Below are positions 1 through 14,400 of a stretch of DNA of 64,000 bases, one piece after another. The DNA is from Triops longicaudatus. Taxonomy: Eukaryota > Arthropoda > Branchiopoda > Notostraca > Triopsidae. How positions within the stretch are numbered: the first letter of the stretch is position 1; each line of letters begins with the position of its first letter. The notes beneath the pieces are model-generated. The model searched no databases and had not been told where the DNA came from. It was given only the letters and a program-made list of their open reading frames with translations. The stretch covers positions 1 to 64,000 of the forward strand of contig JAGQDJ010000230.1 of assembly GCA_022885665.1 (NCBI GenBank). Direction: 5' to 3'. Position numbers and translations under genes: made by a program.

Positions 1-100
1 TTTTTTTTTTTTTTTGCTTATTCGCACTACCAACAGATTAACTCCAAACCATAGAACTTAACGTTAAGCTTGAGAATATTAAATTTGCAATAAAATTTTA

Positions 101-137
101 AATTATTTTGTGAATTAATTTTGTGGATTATTTTGTG
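101..137. repeat. Short tandem repeat, 12-13 bp unit, about three copies
   Basis: Three consecutive units of the form ATTATTTTGTG, with one unit reading ATTAATTTTGTG, lie in AT-rich DNA. The units are slightly diverged. No function is visible. Confidence 0.6.
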
Positions 138-571
138 AAAATAAGAGTACATGCATCGTACTGAAATGGTCAAACTTATTATTTGATTGTTGATACTTCT
201 GAACTTAAAGTTATTTCCACAGTCATGAATTTAGTAATAGAGCAACTAAAATGGATCAAATTAATTATGTATTTGGTTAGTTATTATATAAATTAATTAG
301 TTGTCAAAAGCGAATATGGTTTTAAAATAATGTCTCTATTTGGTTTTGAGCTTAATGTTTGCTCTGAATAAATTATTTTATTGATTAACAACATACCAGA
401 CCGAACTTTAAGTGCACATTACCCCGCCATTCTTCTTTAAGCTCATTAAGGAAAATGACAGTAATATATTGTTCCTTATATGATGGGAAACCAGAGAACC
501 AGAATCTGAATACATGCTACTCATGGTATGTGCAAAGCATACAAAAGCTTTAGCTGGGAGATCTTTTACAG

Positions 572-595
572 CACACACACACACACACACACACA
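572..595. repeat. (CA)12 microsatellite
   Basis: Twelve uninterrupted CA dinucleotides. The short open frames on both strands across it are produced by the repeat. Confidence 0.95.
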
Positions 596-1433
596 AAATT
601 TGCTTCTGTCATAATTCTTTTCAAACAGGCTACAAAACTGTTGCATTTTTATGGCGAATTTTTATCCCGAGACGCAGGATATATCTTTTAAATAGAATTG
701 CAACACGAAGTAAGGTCACATTAATGTATTTTATCCACCTGTTTATTTTATTAGCAAGGTAATATGCCAACGAAGCCTTTTTTCTTTTTTAATATATTTT
801 TTTCCCCTTTGGAAATAGCGAGCAAATTTTCTCTTTATTTAGGACTAGTAAGCAGCCATGTCATCCGATAGTTACAAAGCTTGTGTATAACTAAGGATGT
901 GCTTGTCAGAGCCAGGACTAATTAGACCGGGGGAACAGCACAGGCAGAGTTTGAAGCCAAAACCTAAGAGAGAACATCGTACACAGAAAGACGAGGCACA
1001 AGCTCTTTTGTCTAACGGAGGGCCTCGCTACGTTCTCCTCATTCCGTAAATCTACCCAGCGAGCCAAAGCTGGCTAATGAGATGCATACTAATCCATTTG
1101 GCAAGCTTGGTTAACCAGCATGCTTGGTTCCAATCCTAAAATTAGCCTTCTAAACCAAACGCTCCGGAGATATGAAAGACGCCTCATATCCACTCAAATG
1201 CTGTTTTTCTTCTCCTTTATCGGCTTAAAACTCTTAAAAACTCTCCAATTCCCGTGAACAATATCCCTACTCGCTAACTACAAGCTTCATTATACCCCAG
1301 TATTAGCCTACTTTCGAATTCAGAATATTCCAGGCCCCCCATAACGCGACTCGTGGATGTCATCTGGTCTGTCTATTCTTTCTCTAATGGATAAAATAAC
1401 AAGAAGGGGTTCAGCGGGTTGTGTTTCAAGAGA

Positions 1434-1446
1434 GGGGGGGGGGGGG
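1434..1446. repeat. Poly(G) tract, 13 bases
   Basis: An uninterrupted run of 13 G. Runs of this kind are mutable and prone to sequencing length error. Confidence 0.9.
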
Positions 1447-2414
1447 TCCAGGTTATTAAAAGTCAAGTCCGTACCATCGCTCCCAATCAGGGTGTATTGC
1501 TAAAATGGCGGAAACCGGTTGCTATCGTAAAGGAAGGCTTAAAAGAAAAGGCGACAGCAAGGAGCATATTATCGCCGTCGACTACCTGGCACAAAAAGTG
1601 TCTGATTTTGTAAAAATGGATTCGGGCACATCTAACGGGCGGGAGGCAGAAGCCACACGCTTACCTTCTGCTGTTTTCAGGGCATCTCTTTCACCGCCTT
1701 ACAGACTCTGAGGCCGAGTGGCTGTGGTCCGTTGCGAACCCAGGGTTTGAGGGGGGTTTCTCTCGGTTTAATCGGTTTCACTGTTTCCAGTTTATTATCT
1801 AGTGTTCACGCCGGCGTTATGCCTCTTTTGCCGCAAAAAAGAGACTTGTTCGGTTTCTCGTTTTTGAAAGGGAAAAATGAAAGAAAAAAGGGAACAGATC
1901 GTTTTTCATTTTTTTTTTTTTTTTCTTTTTCTTCTCTTTGGAGCTAATGAACCTAATGAGGTACAACCTCCGTTGTACGGTATGGTGCGCAGCCCACAGC
2001 AAGTGCCCGTTGCCCGGCTTGGGAAAAGACCGAGGCCAGGCAAGCGGGTTCGGGAGCCTTTGGAGACCCTAGGGGGCAGTGCGCAAGGCAGCGTGCCGGC
2101 TGCTGAACTAACAAAATCGGTAGCACGGCCACTGCGGGCTTCAGTCCTGTGCCCGCTCTCGGATAGTCAAGGTGTCCGTCGATGTTAGCTGTTAGTAACG
2201 TGTGTGGTTAAGGGAGTGTTAAGTAATGCCTTAAATTTTTCAGTTGCTTGGACGAGTGCAAGTTTCCTCTCTGAAAAGGCAGCGCTCACGGCTTGCTCAA
2301 GGATTTATCTCTTCCCATTGCGTGCAAAAAGTTTCGCCTAAACTGCATGTTTGAGAGTGCTGTGGGATTAATTAAAAGGATAAAGTTGGTCGCAAGTGTT
2401 CTTCCATAATTACA

Positions 2415-5400
2415 ATGGCATTAAAGTGGCTCGTGTTGTGCATGCTATGGAGAATGGCGATGGGTGCTCAACCTCAGGATTTAGGATCTCCTATTCGAAC
2501 TGCTCAATGCCGAGCCCAGTGTTTGGATAAGGTAAAACAACTCAATAAAAAAAATAATATTTATTTAGAAAACTGAATAGCGAATGGATGAATTAGTGGT
2601 GTGATTGGCCAAAAAATCCTTTCTCTTTTTTCTGTTAAGTACATAAACAGAAATAGTGTTCAGGTTTGGGGCTACGGAAATTACCCTCTCCCGTAGGCGA
2701 AACCCAGTCCCTTTTTTAGCCCTTTTTGGGGGTTTATGAGGCAAAAAGATTTTTCTCCTATATTATTTCGCTTGGGTTAAGCTTTCAGGGTGCTTGGGTG
2801 CAGCGCCTGTTACTTGAGATGGGGTTGCAATAGCCTCCATGCCACGTCTTTAGTCCTTTTTATCAGAAGAATAGTTTTTATTTCTTATCCAAGCTCTTCT
2901 CCCAGTTGTAAGGAAGGTCTCTCTGGACGACCAAGACCCTCATTTTTCCTTTCCCGCCATACCGTGCTTAGATGAGGAACACGAAAGTCTTCACCTTTCT
3001 AGCTCTTATCTCAAAAGCCTAGGTGAAGATGGTGGAAGTTCTTTTTCTAAAGAGTCTAATGGTGCTGTAACCCTCTTTACTAGCTACATTAGCTCTATTC
3101 GAGCCGGTCTTGATAAACCCTATCCTGCTTTTTAACAGTGTTACCTTAGCCAACCGGGGTACACTATATCCCCTCTCACACCATTCCATTAGTTAACACA
3201 CTGCGAACATCCCATCAAGTTGCCATTATACGAGAAAAGCGAAGGTTATTTTTAAAACTTAGCTTTTAGTCGAATAGAAATAAGATAAAAAGTCTGCTGG
3301 AAGAGTTGTAGTGATGTTTTAAGTCCATCCGGTGGTGGGATGTATCTTTGGATTACTGTCAAGTTTGAGCTTGAGTTATGAGAGAAACACGGGTTTACAG
3401 ATAAATGCGTTTGGTAGGTTGTGCGTGTCACCGTTCAGATGGCAAAGATTTGGGATGAAGGATTATTTCAAAGGGTGCGGGGCGGAAAAAAGGAGATTAT
3501 AATAAGCCAGCTTTTGTTTTCTACATGCTGTTACTTCCTAAAAGGATAGAAGTTTTAGCGTGAAATTTACCCCGACTCGTAACGTCGAGGTGATTCGACT
3601 TGGTAGTCGCTATTTCTCTATCTAAACACTGCTACACGAGATGAGATGGACGTAAAAGGGCTTTTGTCCATATTTGCGTGAATAGAACGGCCAAATGCGT
3701 TATTAGGAACCATAGACACTAGTAGGATAACGTCAGTTTTTTATCGTTACACACAGATATGTCATATAGTCTTTCCCTCTGCTGTCGTCTCTTTGCTTGG
3801 CAGAGTCTACTAGTTTGGAGATAATGTGAAAGAATGTAACTCGAAAAGAATGTGGGTAGAAACAAAAATGTAAAGACAAGCTAAAAAATCCTTGGAAAAT
3901 TAATCAAGTCGTAGAATCAAAGGTCATTAAATGTAAAATTTAAATGTTAGTCGACTACTGTGTGAACGAATTAAACGAATTTATCCTAGTCGTGACAAAT
4001 TTTCTGAATAAGTCCAGTCAACGTCATAAGAGCTGTTTTCTAAGGTTTCCACTATATAATGCACTTAGATGCGTCTTCAAAGTATTGAAGTGAAATTCTT
4101 TTTCTAGTGAATAAAATGTTATAAAACAAGCTTAACTATTCATTAAGCTTGCAAGCATGGCTAATAGAGAGCACGGATTCAACACTACTCTCAATCCTTT
4201 GTTTTCACTCTTCCTTTTCGTGTATTTGCACTTGAATATTCAATGACCAAGATTAGTGCGAAAAGAATGAGTTGGTTGTTCTTTGTCAGAAAGTACAGCT
4301 CTTGAAAACTCCCGAAAGGCTAAAAGGAGGGAATTAGTCTAATATCTTAGGCAAGTAGGCCTTGATAGATATTCCATTCCTATTTCCAGCACAATATGGC
4401 AGGGATTATTAGATGAAGTGCTAACGTGGGATGGAGGGTGTTTGGGGCTTAGGCCCGGGGTCTGGCTCCACATCGGTGCTCTATAAGCCTATTTGGAGCA
4501 TTCTTGGCCGTTTTAGATGCAAGACGTGCTTAAGTCTCGTCATAAGATGGCCCATAAATTCCTCGCCTTCGCAAATAAAGATTCCTTACCGAATCCGTTC
4601 TTCATGGCTGGGCAATAAGAGAAAGGTGGGGCCATCTTTTCTTTCTCGCCTCTTTAGGCAAAGGGTAGGGGTGGAATAAACGATCCCTCGGTGGCAGTTG
4701 AGCGCAGAACGATTTGAAGGGTGAGGGTGGAAGAGGCTGGGGAGCAGTTTGGGGCTACCTGGTAAGTAGCCCCTTGGGTCCGTGCTGTGCTATTCTCGGG
4801 CCTCGTAGAATGTCCACTACGGATGGCCACGTGCACTTTTCCAAGCTAATCTGGCTTTACTGCGGCGTATAGGAGTTGATGTTGATGGAAGGCTGGAAGT
4901 AAGGAGAAGGGAGTAGGGGGCGATATGTAGTGATCAGTGTTAACCGGAGGTCAGCTTTTGCTTTGATGGCTGTAATCAAGCCCATCTTGTGTGATTTGCA
5001 TACAAGAAAGCCCCCTTTAAAAGGATAGCTTACTTAAGAAAAAAGCTTTGCACTCTAAAAGTGAAAATAGTGAAAATTTTCAAAATATCTCGAATATTTG
5101 TTGGAGTCGGTAATAAAAGTTTTAAAGCGGATCCAAGGGCGTGTTATTGGGGGTAACTTGATTTGGGTCTGTGCTGTCGACAACTTTACTCACTGTCTAT
5201 TGAGTGAAATGTTTTTCAGCATGGATCGATCCTGATATGCATATGACGCACAGCGAATAGAGATACGAGGGATAGTGGATCATAAATACGTCCATTTTCC
5301 AAGAAGTAGCCCTGAAATAGTGTACAGATGACACATGGGACATTTACTACCCCCCAATTTCGGGCTATCGATGTGGAAAAAATAGTTGATCAGCAGAATA

Positions 5401-8400
5401 CGGGGAATCTATGTTACGGGATGTACCTTTTATGCTTTCTGTATTTTTTCTCGTGTTTTTGTGATACAAAAGGAACATTTGGCGAACGTCCTTGTCTCAA
5501 TTTTTGTTGCTCTGTAATTTTCAAAAGGGAGAGGGAAAAACAAAACAGAAAGGTATCTGTAAAGGTTCTTGGCGGTCTTATGATTGTAAAAGGGACACGA
5601 TGAGAAATGGTTCGTCAGGCTAGAGAGTAGTCGCCACTAGAGCAAAACTCATTTGATTCGGTGCCTATTGTAGCTCACTGTTCGCGGCCAAACTACTAAC
5701 AGCCTGCCTGCCTAATCTCCGTCTTTTCCCTTAGCCCAACCCTTCCTCTATTTTTGTTCGGTAAATGAGAAAAAAAAGAGAACAGAAGGGAAAAAAAGAC
5801 ACAATAAGACCGTTGATCAAGTGCATAGTAATTTAGTTTTCTGTGTGGTTTGCACAATAGAACTCGCAATGTCGAGTCCTCGGTCCCAGATAGAAAATGG
5901 AGACAAAAAGAGCTTAGAAGTCGTATGATTAACATGGATACCATGTCGAAAGCGAAGAAACCCCTAGATTTGACTCACGTCAGCAATACGGCTTGCCTTT
6001 TCCATTGTTGAGATTTCAGTCGTAAGCGTATAGTTAGCTGCGGTCATGGCATACAAATACCTGCGCGTAAAAAGAAAGGACATTTAAATTTACCTGTGTG
6101 TTCATTTCCTTTTGCTTTGTAATTAGTTCCCCACTTAAGCTAAGAAAAGTAGGTCTGAAATAGAAACCCATGTCCGAAGACACGCTACCTCGCATTAGGT
6201 TTCGTTCCTGAGCCTGAAGCGTGGTGGACAGGAAAAAAAGACGGTCTTTTTTATTATGTCATGCTTGTGATGCTGTAATAGAGAAAAATAACCTCGTACT
6301 CCCTTTCATAAGCTCTTTTTCATTTCTACGTTTTCCCCTACATTGTAATAAGTCCAGTGAAAGGAGGACTGTTCAGAGAGACGGAGAAACCTGAATCAAG
6401 GGAACATCACAGGGTCAATTACGTGAATTCAAATTAAGCACGGTAGCATCGCTGCGGGATGTTTCCAGGCGAAACGCAGAAGCCGTGGTTGGGGACGACC
6501 GTAAAGAGGACAACAAAAACATAGGGAAGGGCAGTAAGCCCAGCGAAATGACATCTGCACGTCAAGGTGCCCTTTGTCTTTCACACGACTTCTTGGTTTC
6601 CTTGTGTTCTTGGGACAAGGCTTAGCCAACGCCACAATTGTGATGTTGATACGGGTAAGCATGGTTTGATAGGCAATGTAAGCTCTGACAAGTGTGGTTG
6701 GATGGGCTTGAGGGATGTGGCTTCGGAGTCCGGTAGGACTCCGGGAGCTGCTTTTGTTAAACTCGCGTGAGATGTGAGACATTAACGCAAGGTCCCTTAA
6801 GGGTGCTGGGGTGGGAAAATGAATGTAGAACAATAAAAGAACGGAACGAAAGCGAGAGAAGACCGAATTTGACTTGATTTCCGGTAGCGTTCTCTTTGGG
6901 TTATATAGGGAGGCTCTTCACCTCCATTATTGCTTATCCTAGATTGGCATTCCAATCTTGACTCATGGCAAGCTACTGCCCCATGCTGATCACCCGGTAG
7001 CGCCCTGGGTGGGCGGCCCCCTTTTTCGCTAGATTCGTTTGGGAATCGAGTGAAAATGCGTTCATGGACTGCGCTGGGCACCAAAAAGGAGCCCAGATAC
7101 GACTAAATGAACCATGAAAGATGTACGGAGACGCATTATGAGGACGCTTTATAACGTTGTAAAAGCTGGTAACACTCTTAAGAGCGGGTGGATTTTTATT
7201 CATAACGAGCCCAAGTTGGGGGAAGAAAGCTGCCTGAGAGTGCTCGGGGCAGTCGTTCATTTGCCTTCAGAGTGAGCCGTTACGCAAAGTTAGCGTGGGA
7301 TGAAAATGGGAGCCAATTTTGGGGAGTCGTAACCAACGGCGTCCTGCGAGCACAAATTTAGTTCTGGGGGATTTGGATCGACCCAAAAAGTGCAATTATA
7401 GAAATGATGAACTTCAGTAAGAGGCTTGTAGCATACTAGTACAAGAAGTCCCAGGCTAGAGGGCAATTGTGTAGTATCAAGTCAATCTAGGTCATCTTCC
7501 TATTATTGGTCCCTTTTCCGTCAATCTTGCAGCTACAGTATTTGTGCCACAATTCCACAAAATTTGAATAAGTGAAATAATAAAAAGAATTAAATAATTT
7601 AATAATTAATAATAAAATAAACCGAAAATCTGCAAGCGCCAAATATAAATATATTGACATAGATCGCTGTGATTTTTACGGAAAAGGGATTTTATCATAA
7701 AAGACTTTTTTTTGGGGGGGGGATAACTGTTACCGTTGGCATTTTGTGATATTTTTTTGTGTTTGAAAGTTGAGAACGCTGATACAGAGGAAAAATGAGG
7801 CCCAAATTTCTGTTTCGAAAAGCTTATTGTCCCTTGTGGCGAGGATGCCCTAATAGTCACCTTATATTAGTAATCTCCCTGGCCAGGGCCCTATCTTATT
7901 ACACGTGATAGTCGAAATGGGTAGGTGCCCCGTGTCAAACGTTTCTTGCTCCAAGTGTTTTTGTTCTTGCAGAAGCTTGTGATTGCTGTTGTTGTGGGAT
8001 TTTTTTGTGAAGCTTTGAAAGACTCATTTCGAAATAAATGTCTTTTTTTCCGTTACAGTTTGTGCCAAACGGGCGCCAGGCTGCCATGTGTCAGCAGGAA
8101 CCGGATTGCTTTACGGTAATTTCATGCAATTTTTATGATTATTTAATGAACCATAAATCACGACAAAATAAAAGAAAAACAAGGGCAAAGTGCTGCAGGC
8201 TCTGTGTGCACCATGGCTCAAAAAGGGCACAAAAGTGTGGTGTATAGACAGAGTGATGACTCGCGTGAATCGTATCCTCATGTCGCACATGACAAGCAAA
8301 TTTTCTTAAAAAATAGAAAAAAAAAATAAAATCTCACTCTTGTGTCACATCTAGGAAATGGACGGTTCAAATTTTAACTCAGTTTTGAGGAAATGCGGAG

Positions 8401-11400
8401 ACAACTTTTTTAAAAATAGGCCAGTTTCCTTTCTTAAGATTAGGTATTCGAATCTTATTATTGTCTTAGTTAAAAATCACTGGACCAGAAGTGCAATTTC
8501 ATTTCCAGCTAAGCGTATTGTATGTTCCATTGGTGTAAAGGCAGAGCTTTTTTATATTTGTTTTTTCTTTAAAAGAAGGAAAGCCTTTTTGGATTAAACG
8601 AAACGTGTCCTTTTGTAGCGATTTTAGCCTTCTTTCCATAGATAGAAAAAAAAATGTGTAAAGCCATACCTCTAGACACACAATGACGACATTCACCTGG
8701 TCATCGTGCCGGACTGTACTGAGAAGGTTTTCGAGTGCTTTTACGTGTGGCAAATGAGACATTTTTGGATAGGACGGCAACAATGAAAAGATGAGGGGAG
8801 CCGTTATTTTGGCTTTAGGGGACTGATACCATCGAATTGTTCCGTATCAACCACTTGGCATGGGTGATAGTCAGGAGGGAAGTATTCGACACTATTGTTA
8901 GCCACAGCTTAAGCCAGGATCCTATTGTATATCACCGCTGCAGCGTGAAATGATGCCACAGTACAGGTAGATGGTTCTGACCACACATTTGAAAGATTTT
9001 AAATCTTCTTATAATTCCGGTTCAAGTTCTAAAAATCGATTTTTTTAGCAATTTATTTCTCGCAGTCAATAACGAAGGTTTTTGAAGCATTTTAACTGAG
9101 GAATGTAGAAAAATAATAAAAAAATGTAACGACTAAAGTACACTTCCGCATTGTAATATAACCTTTCATTTTAAACTTAAATTCGCCCAAGTATTTTAGA
9201 CAGGTTTTTAAGGACTGAAATCAAAGGCATTTAGAAGAAAGTCAAGAAAAAACGGGTATTATTTGCATGTAAAGCTACGTTGTGTCGTGCCCCTTTTTTC
9301 TGAACTCGAGTTTTTGAAACATGTGTGAAAACATGTGGTATATGAAATGCGTACTTGAGACTAGCCACAGGTCGTTTTCGCGGACTTGGCTTTTCACGTA
9401 GCAAGCTTGTGCAGTGCAGAAAGGTGGTGCAGCACTGTTGATCTATGTTTTATGGAGCCGCGCTAGTCCCATATGCGCACGACAAGGTAGAATCATGATG
9501 ATTATGGGGATTTATGTTTCTCCTAGCATAGGTGATTTTGCGGTTCGCTGGAGGGGTGACGTTGCATTTTGAATATGAATTGCCCAATGTAATTGAAATT
9601 TAAGTGTGTACGTTTAATGAAAGGGTGAATCCTTGTTCTCTGATTTATTACAGTGCTGGGAAAATTGTGGCCTGCTCCAGGAGAATCCGAGCGTGTGGGG
9701 TCGCATGTGTAATCAACCTAACATCTGTGTAAGTTTTCTACAAATATTTTCTTCGCTATTTTATGACAGCCCGTTGCAATCTATTGTCGCTCTGTTCTGT
9801 TCGGTGCCGAACATACATTTGATATATGTGCCGAAACCTGCCCAAGCATCGGGCCCACCCCCCTCGTAATATACGAGCGTTTTGCTTTGTCGCCATGGTC
9901 ACGATTTCTGCACCCGCCAAAATTCCACCAAGACCCCCAGACTTTCCAACGAGTCTCCCAGCTCTCAAACGGTCTTTTCGCGCAAAGAAACTCGCATGAG
10001 AAGATGCATCCGGCGTACTTCAATTAACTCCCATAACCAATGCAAAGAAGAGCCTCGAGGCGTGTCGTAAATTTAGCCTTGCTTGCCCACCAATTAAGGA
10101 TGAATAGCTGATAACTGCAGACTACCGAAACTGCTTGTTTCGCCTTGAAAAACCCCGAAGCTTGTCTCCAGAAAAGTTATCCTTACATCGCTATCAATTA
10201 CCTTCCCTGTGAGGCTTGTATTATCAGCGTCCATTTTTTTTAACATTACAAAACTCCGCGGGTTTTTCCTCAAATAACCATGAAGTGTTCCTTGCTTTTT
10301 CTAAGGCATTACAAAAATCTTCTCTTTGTGTAAGAAAACCTTTCTCTCATCTTCTGGCGCCTTTTTTCGTGGCACCACGGCAGAACGCGAGATTACCAAA
10401 GTTGTCCATGCCTTTTTCTCCTTTTTTTTATTCCTGTGCCCCTTTTATTTTATTCCACTGTCATTAATGTTGATTTTTCCCAACCTTTTTATGACTTCTG
10501 TTGAGGACTTTTTGGGGGCTATGGGGTATATAGTACTCAGGAGGTGTATCTTTCAGGTTTGCTGTCGTCTATATGCGTGTTTGCTGCGTGGTGGCTGTTA
10601 AGCCCCTAAAGCGTTGGGGGCAGGGAGGGGGTGAGGAACACAGAAAGCTTCCAAAAGTCCCGAGGCTAAAATGGTGCCTTTTTTGTTTTCTTTTTTATTA
10701 TTGTTTTTCCCATCTAACCCTTACGACGAAAGTGTCGTAAAAAGAGAGAGAAAAAAAAAGAGTACATTGTAGTATCAGGAGGGCAAGAAAAGGGATAAAA
10801 GGAAATCGAAACTTTATTCTTTTAGGTTTGGGGATGCGAGAAGCTGGAATGCTTTTTCCTTTCTCTCTCTCTTCCCTTCCACCAGAAAAGAATAACACGT
10901 AGAAAAAGTTGGCCTCAAACGAACTCCCGACTACATTTCATTTGCATAATTTGACCGGCGGTCCGGCCGTTTGCACGGAAATGAGCTTCATTAGGGACAG
11001 TAGAAGAAAGCCTCAGAGCACACACATGCAAAGGCAACAGACGCATTTACAATCTTCCCATTTTATTCTTGGTCGGAGTTCCTTTTTCAATCATTTGCCT
11101 TGGGTTTAATTGGCTTTTTTCCCGCTTAACAGTTGGACCCGAACTTACAGCTACTGATACATTGAACAAAAGAGACGTACTATAGAGTGCTAGAACCCAT
11201 TTAGAACAAGTTAAGAGAGAACTCGACATACCGAAAAATCTTTTAGAAAAATTGTCACTGAGCCCGAAAACGCAGTGAAGATGGAAAGGTTGACGGAATT
11301 AACCGGCTTTGGTTACGGAAAAAGTGCAATCGTGCTTCCAAACAGGTTTTAGTATACTTGCTTTGAAGAGTGTTTTGAAGGAAAAACGTCTGGCGAGTTT

Positions 11401-14400
11401 GCACATACTGGAAAATGAGGTTGATAATTAAAAAAAAGTTTGGGGTTTTTCATTCAAATCAACCGTTTATTTGAGCAGCTTGAGAGTGTGAGGGAGGAGT
11501 AGAGTTTTATTTTCTCAAGTTTTACTTCAATATTTGGATGTGAAGTCTTGTGAAGCTGCAGGTTCGGGTTAAGTCAACAATGAAAAGTCACGGAGAAGTT
11601 GGAACAGAAAAGGAGGAGAAACTTGTTGTCAGGCCTAGAGGCTTCGTATGCAAACAGTTCAATTGGCCTATTCTTTGAAAACTTGAGCCTCTTGTCTTTT
11701 TTTCCCTTTTTTTCTGCATTTGAAAACCAGCTGGACAAGAATAGAGCGAAAGAAACCTTTTCCAGGGTTGTTTTCAATCTTCTCCCAAGCCCACTTCAGG
11801 AAAGTGTTACAAAATCTCTTTTGGAACGCGCTTCATTGTAGGCTACTCTCGTCTGGGAAAGGCATTGTTGGCCACGAAGCTCACCTTGCCACCCAGCCAC
11901 CCTCCCAGACACTGCGAGATGGTTGAATTGGCTCGGTACTTAATGATCAGTTGGCTAAGAGTTTTCGGTTGGATTGAAATCAGCTTTTCTCAGAAATTTG
12001 GAATTAACGCCGTAAAAGTTTGACACAAAGCTTCCAACGATTCATAGCAAAACCAAGCTCATTGTCAGGATACACAAAATCACAACGAGAGGGTCGTAAA
12101 GTTAAAAGTGCGGGAAATCTTTTTCGAGCTCACGCTAAAATCAAGGCGAAAGCTTGTGCACAGTTGTAACTCCTTTTAGGGCGTTATAAATGACAGTTAT
12201 GATTTCTTTCATGACAGGTTTACCTCATACTTGACTGTGTTAGGCTAGCTGATCATTTTTCCGGGAATTTGGAATCAAATAAAAAGTTGTTCACAAAGTT
12301 TTGATCCTAATCTCTAATCAACGGACAATGACTGCTTGGGCGTAGCTGTCGCATTTAAGAGATTGTAAAAATACATACTCATCGCACCTTTTTTCTTCAA
12401 CAGTTTCCCGGATGCTCTGAAGCTTGCCGTTTTTTCATGGAAGTTTCCGGAGCAGGGACGCAGAAAGAGCCCGTGCTCTCCACGGCTGGCGAGCCGGCTA
12501 TTCGTTGGACGTGGACAAAGAGTTTGATTGGGAGCTCAAGTGGGGGAGCATCAATTGCCACGTGGCCTCGACCAGCTAACGCAGAATTTGGCGAGAAGAT
12601 TGTTTACGTCGTCATCCAGAAGCAGAGTTCGGGCAAATGGAGACAAATCACGCAGGTAAATCTTTAACTAGTCCTTCACTTTCACAAAATGGCTCTGTGG
12701 TAATCTTAAAAATTAGACAACGCATAGTAGATTTTATAGATCGCGCGGAAGCTTTTGTTGTTACGTTGAATGCGATGCCACGCACATCATGTGCAGATAA
12801 AGACCAGGAGATAAAGGTTGAAGCGATGTAGGGAGATTGTCTATTTAGGTGTGAAGTGTCGTCGAGAAAATGTGCAGCTTGGCCTGTGAATAAGGTCCTG
12901 TTGAGTTCTTTGAACAAGACAAAACACTTTCAAAAGGGAGACAGAGAGAGAAGTTTTACAATTATGGCTACCTTGGGCTTTCTTATGGAGCTTGCTTACT
13001 CTCTCTCTCTCCGCGGCTCTCTCTTTTTCTGGGTATTTTCCCCAGCAGCGACGCAGATGGTTTAAAAGAATGGATCCGAGTGCCAAAAATTGGCTGATCA
13101 TGGAACTTTTATAGCAGAAATTGCACTATTTCATATAGCACCATAAGGAAGCTTATTGCATTTAGTAAAGAGATTTATGTTCGTTTTACAGTTTTCCTTT
13201 TCATAGCACTTTTCTTTATAACAATACGCGCAACTTGGCACTGTGTTCTGTAGGCTATGAAAATTGCAAAGCTTGGAAATAAAATAGGTACGTGGCAGAT
13301 TATTGCTTTTTTATTCCTATCAGCTGTCAAAAGGTTAAATATGCATACAATATGGTTGTCAACATACAAGATAATTGTTATTTAACAATAAACCGTAAGT
13401 GGGTAATATTTTCCGCGAACTTTAATCAATTGTTCTATTCACCAAAAATTTCCGGGATCAATTAAGTACCTTTTGTCTGAACTTAAGTGTGTATCGGCCA
13501 TGTTTCTTCCAGAAGCGTGGAAAAGTGGAGCTGTTGAGTTACATGCGTTTTTTAGTCCTTGAAAAGAAAACTATGCAACATGATAAACGAGGGTCGCTGC
13601 TGGTACGACACATTAGTCCCTCTAGGCCTGTGTAATGAATAGTACGTTGGCAGAATACGTAACATCTGATAATTACTCGCTCTTCCAAGCAACTTATTGT
13701 GGACGTCAGCAGCCATAAAAGATGCGGGGAAAAAAGAATGATCTGTAAGGAAACTTCACTATTCTTTCAGGAAAAGGGAAGGTTGAGCTGCATAAATGGT
13801 GAAGGGAATATGTACGAGTTTTCGAGACCATTTAAAAGACAAACAACACCCGTACTACGTTGAGTAGCACCGAAAAGCGCATCCTTTTTTGTCTTGTGTA
13901 ACTTAATAGTATTAGTTTTTTTTACAACTTCTAATTTATTTATTTGTTTGTTTTTGACATTTTTGGAGATCCAAGGAACTTACATCCGTAAAGTAATTTT
14001 AATGCGTTTAATTCATAATCCAATTTAGGTCTGTGGATCACGTTTTTTTGTATAAAGGAGGAATATTCTATGACTTTGCTGATTTTGGTGTAATTTTGTA
14101 ATACATGGAATTCTCCACGGTAGATGAGTTTGCTAGGAGTTTTATAAGGATGCAGGGTATTATCTTATTTAATTCTTTTTTCTTGGCGAGGAAGGATTAA
14201 AGTGAGGGTTGGTCTTTAGTGAAGAGGCAAATGGAGAGGAGGGCGTGTAGTTAGGTAAAGGTTGTGTCTGGAACGCGTCACAGAGGCACAGCGCCAAAGA
14301 CAAAACTTGTCCTTGTCGAACACACCTGTTTAGTAATGTCATATAGATCTGGTAAGAGGATGCCGTATGAAAGAGCGTAAAAAATGACATGAACAGAGCG

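Larger units (their letters stand above)
1..2414. other. Noncoding upstream region of the anosmin-like gene
   Basis: I see no supportable gene here. The first 900 bases are AT-rich with simple repeats. A GC-richer block with several CpG dinucleotides lies at about 1930-2200, just upstream of the first coding exon at 2415, so the promoter and 5' UTR of that gene probably lie at about 1.9-2.4 kb. I could not identify a clear TATA box or transcription start. Open frames in this stretch are short, overlap on both strands and resemble no protein I know. Confidence 0.5.

Noticed and set aside
6429..6833. 134-codon open frame on the - strand
   Set aside because: It lies inside intron 1, overlaps other frames on both strands and shows no family features.
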